Origin: Micromonospora musae
GTDB lineage: Bacteria; Actinomycetota; Actinomycetes; Mycobacteriales; Micromonosporaceae
Direction of reading: 5' to 3'
DNA: 64,000 nt
Assembly: GCF_003626635.1 (NCBI RefSeq)
Contig: NZ_RAZT01000020.1
Coordinates: 62,001 to 126,000, forward strand
Part shown: in pieces, positions 58,096 through 64,000 of the stretch
How positions within the stretch are numbered: position 1 is the stretch's first letter
Layout: each line of letters starts with the position of its first letter
Position numbers and translations under genes: made by a program
Notes under the pieces: model-generated
Seen by the model: only the letters and a program-made list of their open reading frames with translations
Database searches by the model: none
Told to the model about the DNA's origin: nothing

Positions 58096-58172
58096 GTCCG
58101 GCACGTTACGCACCTGGTGCGCCGGTTCGCCACCGGCGCGCCGCGCCACGCGGTGGCGGGCGACCGGCGTGT

Positions 58173-58472
58173 CTACTTGAGTTCGACCAGGCGGGCCAGA
58201 TAAGTCGTGTTCCCGACGTTGGTGAGCATGTGCACCGCGCCCGGGTCCCGGTAGACGATCCCGCCGGTCGGCTCGTCCGCGTCGATCCGGGTGCCGTCGA
58301 TCGTCTGCACCACGTTCTTCGCACCCTGGATCGCCACCACCAGGTACGGGTGGTCATGCCGGTGCAGGGGCTGCGACTCACCCGGTTCGAGCCGGATGTG
58401 CCAGACCCGGACCCGGTCGTTCTCGTACACGATCTCCTGGCCCACGGGGCCCAGTTCGATGCCGTCGCTCAT
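58173..58472 (-). CDS. cupin-domain protein
   Basis: 99 residues. The cupin motif is partial: PGESQPLHRHDHPYLVVAIQ gives the first His-His-Glu-type metal site and GAVHMLTNVG the second-strand His. Small single-cupin proteins bind metals or small ligands. Its start overlaps the stop of the upstream oxidoreductase gene by one base, so it is in that operon. Confidence 0.8.
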   Translation of the reverse strand: MSDGIELGPVGQEIVYENDRVRVWHIRLEPGESQPLHRHDHPYLVVAIQGAKNVVQTIDGTRIDADEPTGGIVYRDPGAVHMLTNVGNTTYLARLVELK

Positions 58473-59428
58473 CAGTCCGTTCCGTCCAGCTGTGGGAGCA
58501 CGTCGCTCGCGATCAGTTCCAGGTGGTCGAGGTCGTCGAGTTCGATCAGCCGCAGGTGCACCCGGGTGGCCCCGATGGCGGCGAACTCACCGATCCGGTC
58601 GACCAGCCGGGCGGGGGAGCCGACCACCGGGTCCTCCGGCGGCAGCGCGCTCGCCACGTGCAGCGGCGCGGCCCGCCGTTCGGCCTCCGCGTCGGTGCGG
58701 CCGACCGCCACCACGATGCCGGCGGAGAGCACCAGGGGGGCCCGTCCGGACTCCGCCCGGCCGACCCGGTCGCTGGCCTCGCGTACCCGGTCGTACGCCG
58801 CGGCGGTCTCCTCGACGGACTTGAACGGCATGTTGAACTCGTCGCCGTAGCGGGCGGCCAGCTCCGGGGTCCGCTTCGGGCCGCGCCCGCCCAGGATGAC
58901 GGGGGGTCCGGGCACCTGCACCGGCTTGGGCAGGGCCGGGGCCTCCACCAGCTGGTAGTGGTCGCCGGTGAAGCTGTACGAGTCGCCGAGCGGAGTGCGC
59001 CAGAGGCCGGTGATCACCTCGAGCTGCTCGGCCAGCCGGTCGAAGCGCTCGCCGACGGGCGGGAACGGGATGCCGTACGCGGTGTGCTCCCGCTCGTACC
59101 AGCCGGCGCCGATGCCCAGCTCGACCCGGCCGCCGCTCATCTGGTCCACCTGGGCCACCATCACCGCGAGCGGTCCGGGGAGCCGGAACGTCGCCGAGGT
59201 CACCAGGGTGCCGAGCCGGATCCGGCTGGTCTCCCGGGCGAGGGCGGCCAGGGTCAGCCAGGCGTCGGTCGGGCCGGGCAGGCCCGGGTCCGCCCCCATG
59301 GACCGGTAGTGGTCGGCGCGGAGCAGGCCCTCGAAGCCGCAGGCCTCGACGGCCTGGGCGAAGCGGAGCTGGTCGTCGTAGCTGGCGCCGCGGTGCGGCT
59401 CGATGAAGACGGTCACCCGCATGGTCAT
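58472..59428 (-). CDS. LLM-class flavin- or F420-dependent oxidoreductase
   Basis: 318 residues of the luciferase-like TIM barrel: FAQAVEACGFEGLLRADHYR, SRIRLGTLVTSATFRLPGPL, VDQMSGGRVELGIGAGWYER and EHTAYGIPFPPVGERFDRLA. This group uses FMN or F420; the presence of actinobacterial wording favours F420 but is not proof. Starts at ATG 59428 (or 59422) overlapping the ABC ATPase stop. Next to an uptake system it may oxidise the imported compound. Confidence 0.85.
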   Translation of the reverse strand: MTMRVTVFIEPHRGASYDDQLRFAQAVEACGFEGLLRADHYRSMGADPGLPGPTDAWLTLAALARETSRIRLGTLVTSATFRLPGPLAVMVAQVDQMSGGRVELGIGAGWYEREHTAYGIPFPPVGERFDRLAEQLEVITGLWRTPLGDSYSFTGDHYQLVEAPALPKPVQVPGPPVILGGRGPKRTPELAARYGDEFNMPFKSVEETAAAYDRVREASDRVGRAESGRAPLVLSAGIVVAVGRTDAEAERRAAPLHVASALPPEDPVVGSPARLVDRIGEFAAIGATRVHLRLIELDDLDHLELIASDVLPQLDGTD

Positions 59429-60210
59429 CGTCCTCCCGCGCCGGCGGCGGCCGGCTCGTCGCGTTCCATCAGCAGCTCGTGCAGGTCCGCGCTGACCCGG
59501 GCGACGTCGGCGAGGTGCGCGTTGCGGCCCAGGGTGCGGGGCCGGGGGATCTCCACGTCGACGACCTTGCGGATCCGGCCGGGACGGGGGCTCAGCACCA
59601 CGACCCGGTCGGCGAGCAGCACCGCCTCGTCGATCGAGTGGGTGACGAAGACGATCGTCGCGGCGTTCTCCATGTGCACGCGCTGCAGCTCGCCGGAGAG
59701 CTCCTCGCGGGTGAGCGCGTCGAGGGCGGAGAACGGCTCGTCCATGAGCATCACGCGGGGCTCACCGATCAGCGACCGGCAGAGCGAGACGCGTTGCTGC
59801 ATGCCGCCGGAGAGCTCGTGCGGCAGCCGCTTCTCGAAGCCGGCGAGTCCGGCCAGGTCGAGCAGTTGCCGGGCGCGCTCGCGGTACTTCGCCCGGCTCC
59901 AGCCGAAGATCTCGACCGGCAGCAGGACGTTGTCGAGCACCGTGCGCCAGGGCAGCAGGGCCGGCTTCTGGAAGAGCATGGCGATGTCCCGGCGGGGTTT
60001 GCCGATCGGCGTACCGGCGACGGTGATCTCACCGCCGCTGACCGGGAGCAGGCCGGCGATCAGCCGCAGCAGGGTGGACTTGCCGCAGCCGGAGCGGCCG
60101 AGAACGGCCACGAACTCACCCTCGGCGACCTCGAGGTCGATGCCCCGCAACGCCTCGACCCGGCCGGCGCGGCCGTCGAAGGTGCGGGACACCCCGGAAA
60201 GTCGGATCAT
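59425..60210 (-). CDS. ABC transporter ATPase, SsuB/TauB/ThiZ type
   Basis: 261 residues. Walker A GRSGCGKST, Q-loop FQKPALLPWRTV, signature LSGGMQQR and Walker B VMLMDEPFSALD, H-loop FVTHSIDEAV. The Q-loop and spacing match nitrate/sulfonate/taurine/HMP-precursor importers. It is transcribed away from the substrate-binding protein and permease genes that start at 60478, sharing a 267-base divergent region. The overlap with the LLM gene indicates one operon. Confidence 0.93.
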   Translation of the reverse strand: MIRLSGVSRTFDGRAGRVEALRGIDLEVAEGEFVAVLGRSGCGKSTLLRLIAGLLPVSGGEITVAGTPIGKPRRDIAMLFQKPALLPWRTVLDNVLLPVEIFGWSRAKYRERARQLLDLAGLAGFEKRLPHELSGGMQQRVSLCRSLIGEPRVMLMDEPFSALDALTREELSGELQRVHMENAATIVFVTHSIDEAVLLADRVVVLSPRPGRIRKVVDVEIPRPRTLGRNAHLADVARVSADLHELLMERDEPAAAGAGGR

Positions 60211-60477
60211 CTGCGGCGACCCTTCCCTGAGTGGACGGTCAGAAATCCGCCACAGGCTAGCGGGTCTGCCAGCGATTCACACCGTCCGGGGTGGACACCA
60301 GTTTGTTTCCGTACCGCAACGCGACACGCCTGGCAACGCAAAGGTGGCTTTCTCGTACGCTGTGCCGCGAAGAGTCCCCTCTCGACGGTGATGCCGACCT
60401 GCCCCCCGTTCGCCGGCATCCCGCTACAACCCCTCCGGCGGCCGGCCGGCCCCGGTCGGAAAGGACATGGTGCACTG
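60211..60477. other. 267-base divergent promoter region of the importer genes
   Basis: No gene. TACGCT (60356-60361) and GATGCCG/CGGCATC (near 60388-60412) are visible, but I see no confident -35 and no TPP aptamer (CTGAGA and ACCTGATC pieces absent on both strands). Regulation of these genes is therefore not explained by the sequence. Confidence 0.5.
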
Positions 60478-61509
60478 ATGAGAAGGCTGACCCGTACGGT
60501 CGCCGCGGTCGCGCTGGCCACCACCCTCGCTCTGGTCGGCGGCTGCTCCGACGGTTCGGACTCGTCCGACGAGGGCAAGGGCGGCAGCGGTGGAGCGCGG
60601 GAGAAGGTGACCTACCTCACCTCCTTCGGCAACTTCGGCCGTGACTCCTACGCCTGGGTCGCGAAGGAGAAGGGCTTCTTCTCCGAGGCCGGCTTCGACG
60701 TCGACATCAAGCCCGGCCAGGGCACCGGCGCGGTGATCCAGACCATCGTGGGCGGCCAGGCCGACTTCGGCCCGATCGACCTGACCGGTGGGCTGCTCCA
60801 GCTCGGCAACGGCCAGGCCAAGGACTTCGTGGCGGTGGCCGCGATCCAGCAGCGCACCATGGCGGGCATCGCCACGCTCGAGGGCAAGGCGATCGCCTCC
60901 CCGAAGGACCTGGAGGGCAAGAAGCTCGCCGACACCCCCGGCTCCGTGGTCCGCAACCTCTTCCCGACGTACGCGAAGATGGCCGGCGTGGACCCGGCGA
61001 AGGTGCAGTGGGTCAACGGTGACGCGCAGTCGCTGATCGGCACGCTCGCGACCGGCCAGGTCGACGGCATCGGCCAGTTCGTCGTCGGCCAGCCCACCAT
61101 CGAGGGCGTGGCGAAGAAGAAGGCCGTGATGCTGCCGTACAGCAACGTGATGCAGGACCTCTACGGCAACGTGCTGATCACCTCCTCGAAGATCGCCAAG
61201 GAGAAGCCGGAGATGGTGAAGAAGTTCACCGCGGCGTTGATGAAGGGCCTGGAGTACAGCCTGGCCAACCCGCAGGAGGCGGCGCAGCTCCTGAAGAAGA
61301 ACGTCGACGCCACCAACGTCGACTCGGCCGCCGCCGAGCTGCAGCTGATGGCCGGCTACGTCCGGTCGAGCAACTCCGGCACCGCGCTCGGCACGCTGGA
61401 CGCGGGCCGGGTGGCCAAGAGCATCGCGATCCTCCAGGGCGCCGGCACCCTGAAGCAGAACATCGCACCTGAGCAGATCATCGACTTCAGCCTGACGCCG
61501 AAGGCCTGA
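60478..61509 (+). CDS. NMT1/SsuA-like ABC substrate-binding lipoprotein
   Basis: 343 residues. Signal peptide with lipobox LVGGC (Cys near residue 22), then the type 2 periplasmic-binding fold: VTYLTSFGNFGRDSYAWVAK, EKGFFSEAGFDVDIKPGQGT and TIVGGQADFGPIDL match the SsuA/THI5 family. It would present a small organic or thiamine-precursor-like ligand to the permease at 61608. ATG 60478; GGAAAGG lies 13 bases upstream. The CCCFC motif of ThiY is not present, so a thiamine-precursor role is only suggested by proximity. Confidence 0.9.
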   Translation: MRRLTRTVAAVALATTLALVGGCSDGSDSSDEGKGGSGGAREKVTYLTSFGNFGRDSYAWVAKEKGFFSEAGFDVDIKPGQGTGAVIQTIVGGQADFGPIDLTGGLLQLGNGQAKDFVAVAAIQQRTMAGIATLEGKAIASPKDLEGKKLADTPGSVVRNLFPTYAKMAGVDPAKVQWVNGDAQSLIGTLATGQVDGIGQFVVGQPTIEGVAKKKAVMLPYSNVMQDLYGNVLITSSKIAKEKPEMVKKFTAALMKGLEYSLANPQEAAQLLKKNVDATNVDSAAAELQLMAGYVRSSNSGTALGTLDAGRVAKSIAILQGAGTLKQNIAPEQIIDFSLTPKA

Positions 61510-61523
61510 TCAGCGCAGTCGCC

Positions 61524-61562
61524 CGGGGTGCGTCTCACCGGACTTCGGTGGGGCGCACCCCG
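61524..61562 (+). terminator. intercistronic hairpin between binding protein and permease
   Basis: CGGGGTGCGTCTCACCG (61524-61540) pairs with CGGTGGGGCGCACCCCG (61546-61562) over 17 positions including two G-U pairs, loop GACTT. It follows the binding-protein stop by 14 bases and would lower permease expression relative to it. Confidence 0.75.
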
Positions 61563-61607
61563 TCTCGTGTTCCGGCCCGCGGGCCGGACGATCCGAAGGA
61601 GGAGACC

Positions 61608-62465
61608 ATGACCGAGGTCCGGTCGGCCGAGCCGGTGACCGAACCCGAGACCGCGGAGGCCGGGCCGCCGCCGGGCCGACGCGTGTCGGTCGGGGTACGG
61701 GCCGCCGGGGCGGGCGCCGCTCTGCTGCCTGCGGTCGGTCTGGTGATCGCCCTCGCGGTGTGGTGGCTCGTCGCCCGGCTGGAGCTGATCCACCCGGCGG
61801 CGCTGCCGCCTCCGGGGGACGTGCTCACCGCGTTCGTCGACAAGCCGGCCCTGATGCTGGAGCACACCGGCGACACCACGCTGGAGATCCTGATCGGGTT
61901 CGCGCTCTCCATGGTGGCCGGGATCCTGCTCGGGCTGGCGCTCGCCTCGTCCCGGCTGGTGGAGCGGATGTTCACCCCGCTGCTCGTCGCGGTGAACGCG
62001 GTTCCGAAGATCACGCTGGGGCCGCTGCTGGTGGTGGCCCTCGGCTGGGGGCAGACGCCCATCCTCACGATGGTCTTCCTGCTCTGCTTCTTCCCGATCG
62101 TGCTCTCCACCGCGACCGGCCTCACCACCACCCCGGCCGACCTCGCCGAGCTGGTCCGTTCCTGGAACGCGTCCCGCTGGCAGGCGTTCCGCAAGGTGCG
62201 GCTCCCCGCCGCGTTGCCGCAGATCTTCGTCGGTCTCAAGGTCGGCATGCCGCTGGCCGCGATAGGCGCGGTGATCGGCGAGTTCCAGGCCGGCGAGGGC
62301 GGGCTCGGCTACGTGATCCAGCAGTACGCGGGCGTCGGCGACACCGCCACCGCGTGGGCGGCGATCATGCTGGTCGCACTGGTCAGCATCCTGCTCTACA
62401 GCGCCCTCGTGGTGATCGAGCGGTTCGCTCTGCCCTGGGTGCGCGAGACCACGAGCAGCCGCTGA
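61608..62465 (+). CDS. ABC transporter permease, SsuC type
   Basis: 285 residues with about six membrane helices after an acidic 30-residue head. The EAA-type cytoplasmic loop is LAELVRSWNASRWQAFRKVR, ending near LPAALPQIF. ATG 61608 follows GAAGGAGGAGACC. It pairs with the lipoprotein at 60478 and the ATPase at 59425; together they are a complete importer. Confidence 0.93.
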   Translation: MTEVRSAEPVTEPETAEAGPPPGRRVSVGVRAAGAGAALLPAVGLVIALAVWWLVARLELIHPAALPPPGDVLTAFVDKPALMLEHTGDTTLEILIGFALSMVAGILLGLALASSRLVERMFTPLLVAVNAVPKITLGPLLVVALGWGQTPILTMVFLLCFFPIVLSTATGLTTTPADLAELVRSWNASRWQAFRKVRLPAALPQIFVGLKVGMPLAAIGAVIGEFQAGEGGLGYVIQQYAGVGDTATAWAAIMLVALVSILLYSALVVIERFALPWVRETTSSR

Positions 62466-62503
62466 CCGCTACGTCGACCGTCGACGACCTGGATCAGAAC
62501 CAT

Positions 62504-62573
62504 GGTGTGGCCCGCCGCGCCCGGCGGAGGGGTTGAGCCTGACCGCCCGGAGCCGGGTACGGCGGGCCACACC
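62504..62573 (+). repeat. conserved-loop hairpin element B
   Basis: Arms 62504-62524 (GGTGTGGCCCGCCG...) and 62553-62573 are complementary at 20 of 21 positions counting a G-U pair. The loop 62525-62552 matches the loop at 52428-52455 in 25 of 28 bases, including the 17-nt AGCCTGACCGCCCGGAG. It lies between convergent genes (stops at 62465 and 62582), so it can act as a bidirectional terminator. Confidence 0.85.
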
Positions 62574-62581
62574 GCAGCGCC

Positions 62582-63763
62582 TCAGCCGGCGAGGCGCCAC
62601 CGGCCGTTGCGCGCCACCAGCGTGGTGAGCGCCTGCGGCATCAGCCCCGAGTGGTTGTCCGGCGTCATCCGGATCGGGCCGGAGAGGCCGTCCAGCTGGG
62701 ACGTCTCCAGCACGTCGCGGATGCCGTCCCGGTTGACCTTGTCGGCCGGGCCGCCCGCGCGGGACTGGGCGTCCGCGATGAGCTGTACGGCGTCCGCCGC
62801 GAACGACGAGGCGCCGTTGTAGCCACCGAAGCGGGCGGTGTAGTCCTGGAACCACTGCCGGCGTGACGCCTTCGCCGGCGTGGTGGCGATCACGTCGTCG
62901 ATCGCCATCGTCTGGGTGAAGATCAGCGTCGCCCGCTCGGTGGCCTTGGCGGACTCGCCCAGGAAGAGGTCCCCGGCGGCGCCGGCGTCGAGGTAGAGCG
63001 AGCCGGTGAAGCCGGCCTGCTGCGACGCGGTGGCGGCGAGCGTGGCCTGCTCCGGCGGCGTCCAGATGATCAACGCCTGGGGCCGGCGCGAGGTGAGCGA
63101 CTGGACCTGCTGACTCACGTCGGTGTCGGTGACCTTCACCGACGCCTTGTTCGGCAACTTGATGTCCGCCTTGTCCAGCTCACGCTGGAGCGCGAGGAGC
63201 CCCTCGCGGCCGTAGTCGTCGTCGCTGTGCAGCAGCGCGGCCTTGCGGACGCCCTTTCGGCTGAGTTCGGTGGCGAGGGCGGAGGCGCTGTCGGCCGCGT
63301 TCGGGCCGAGCTTGAAGACGTACCGCCGGTCCGCCACCGGGTTGGCCACGGCGCTCGACGTGGCGAGGGCGATGGTGGGGATCTTCTTCTCGTTGATCGT
63401 CCGCACCGCCCCGATGGCGCATTCGTTGCAACCGCCCATGATGATCGCGCTGACCTGGGAATCGTTGCTGAAGTCACCGATGTTGCGGAGCGATTCGCTG
63501 GCGTCGGAGCGGTTGTCCTTCACCTTCAGTTTGATTTCCCGGCCGTTCAGGGCGCCGGAAGAGTTCAGCTGATCGACCTTCAGTTGCAAGGCGCGTTGGT
63601 ACGCCTTCCCGACGGGCGCGGCGGCGCCAGAAAGTTCGAGGTCCGCGGCGATCACGATCGGACTCGCCGCGGAATCGTCGGTGCCGAACTGGCAACCCGT
63701 GAGTGTGCCGGCCAGCACGACCGATGCGAGAGCCGCGATGGTCGTGGAGCGGATGGGGCTCAA
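62582..63763 (-). CDS. leucine/branched-chain-type ABC substrate-binding lipoprotein
   Basis: 393 residues with signal peptide and lipobox LTGC (Cys near residue 24). The type 1 periplasmic-binding fold (Peripla_BP_6) is seen from IVIAADLELSGAAAPVGKAY, IIMGGCNECAIGAVRTINEK and LHSDDDYGREGLLALQREL. TTG 63763 is the start because GGAGGAC lies just upstream. No permease or ATPase partner is within the window; it may be an orphan or sensor-type binding protein. Confidence 0.88.
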   Translation of the reverse strand: MSPIRSTTIAALASVVLAGTLTGCQFGTDDSAASPIVIAADLELSGAAAPVGKAYQRALQLKVDQLNSSGALNGREIKLKVKDNRSDASESLRNIGDFSNDSQVSAIIMGGCNECAIGAVRTINEKKIPTIALATSSAVANPVADRRYVFKLGPNAADSASALATELSRKGVRKAALLHSDDDYGREGLLALQRELDKADIKLPNKASVKVTDTDVSQQVQSLTSRRPQALIIWTPPEQATLAATASQQAGFTGSLYLDAGAAGDLFLGESAKATERATLIFTQTMAIDDVIATTPAKASRRQWFQDYTARFGGYNGASSFAADAVQLIADAQSRAGGPADKVNRDGIRDVLETSQLDGLSGPIRMTPDNHSGLMPQALTTLVARNGRWRLAG

Positions 63764-64000
63764 AGTCGTCCTCCAGGTGCGGGCGCGGGCGCTGCCCGGT
63801 CCCCGCAGCTATTCCGTCCTCAGTGGAGAGACGGGAAGAGTGTGCCGTACGGTATGCGCGAAGCCTGCAAAACCTTGCCAACGGCGAGCGCTGTGGTCAA
63901 GCGCGGGCATCGGCCACCGTTTTCGGGACGGCCGTCCCACATCGTGGGGACACTCGATGTTTGCAAACGGTCACGTTCCATACACGTGTGACCACACTGG
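63764..64000. other. 237 bases upstream of the last gene
   Basis: The window ends here with no further gene. On the minus strand it should hold the promoter of the 62582-63763 gene; I see no confident -35/-10 pair. The palindrome-rich end (ACACGTGT, TTTGCAAAC) could contain an operator. Confidence 0.4.

Noticed and set aside
60211..60477. A possible TPP riboswitch in front of the SsuA/THI5-like lipoprotein
   Set aside because: The CTGAGA and ACCTGATC/GGGTAATGCC pieces are absent on both strands.

Overview
The window is high-G+C actinobacterial chromosome, most consistent with Micromonosporaceae (Micromonospora or a close relative). The grounds are the gene order (rplJL-rpoBC, rpsL-rpsG-fusA-tuf, an unbroken S10/spc/alpha series, map followed by infA-rpmJ-rpsM-rpsK-rpsD-rpoA-rplQ-truA), the wording of the ribosomal and RNA polymerase proteins, frequent GTG and some TTG starts, and SHOCT/DUF1707-type and LLM-class oxidoreductase genes. 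No computation was run, so genus-level assignment is an inference.

Layout. 1-1217: end of an ABC-type ATPase and its membrane partner. 1291-10594: rplJ-rplL behind an L10-type leader, then rpoB-rpoC from a separate strong promoter, closed by a 16-bp terminator. 10642-12191: two small membrane proteins, one with a Pro-rich repeated head. 12536-17301: str operon (S12, S7, EF-G, EF-Tu). 17317-27337: S10 and spc operons, 21 ribosomal protein genes with many 1-4 bp overlaps. 27518-35352: secY-adk-map, a DUF1707 membrane gene, then infA, rpmJ, rpsM, rpsK, rpsD, rpoA, rplQ, followed by truA. Together these encode most of the core transcription and translation machinery and a piece of the export pathway.

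36213-48336 is accessory: a single-pass membrane protein, a small methyltransferase, an ABC-F ATPase translationally coupled to a nucleotidyltransferase, an aldo/keto reductase, a small exported protein, and a 1951-residue secreted multidomain protein (ThuA, sugar dehydrogenase, PKD, CBM6, laminin-G-like and FIMAH-like modules).

48594-54899 is a thiamine operon under a TPP riboswitch: thiE, thiO, thiS, thiG, a second ThiE/TenI-like gene, thiD and thiC. It makes the thiazole and pyrimidine halves and joins them. Several palindromic DNA elements lie in or beside it, including one inside the second ThiE-like gene whose 28-nt loop is repeated almost exactly in a hairpin at 62504-62573 although the stem arms differ.

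55141-64000: a large membrane protein with a long low-complexity tail; a cupin, an LLM-class oxidoreductase and an ABC ATPase transcribed leftwards, divergent from a NMT1/SsuA-like lipoprotein and its permease; and a leucine-type ABC substrate-binding lipoprotein without transporter partners in the window.

The least explained signals are the conserved-loop/variable-stem element pair, the 153-bp nested palindrome after thiC, the two ThiE-like proteins with complementary active-site losses, and a 20-nt sequence shared exactly by the rpsL and rpsJ leaders.
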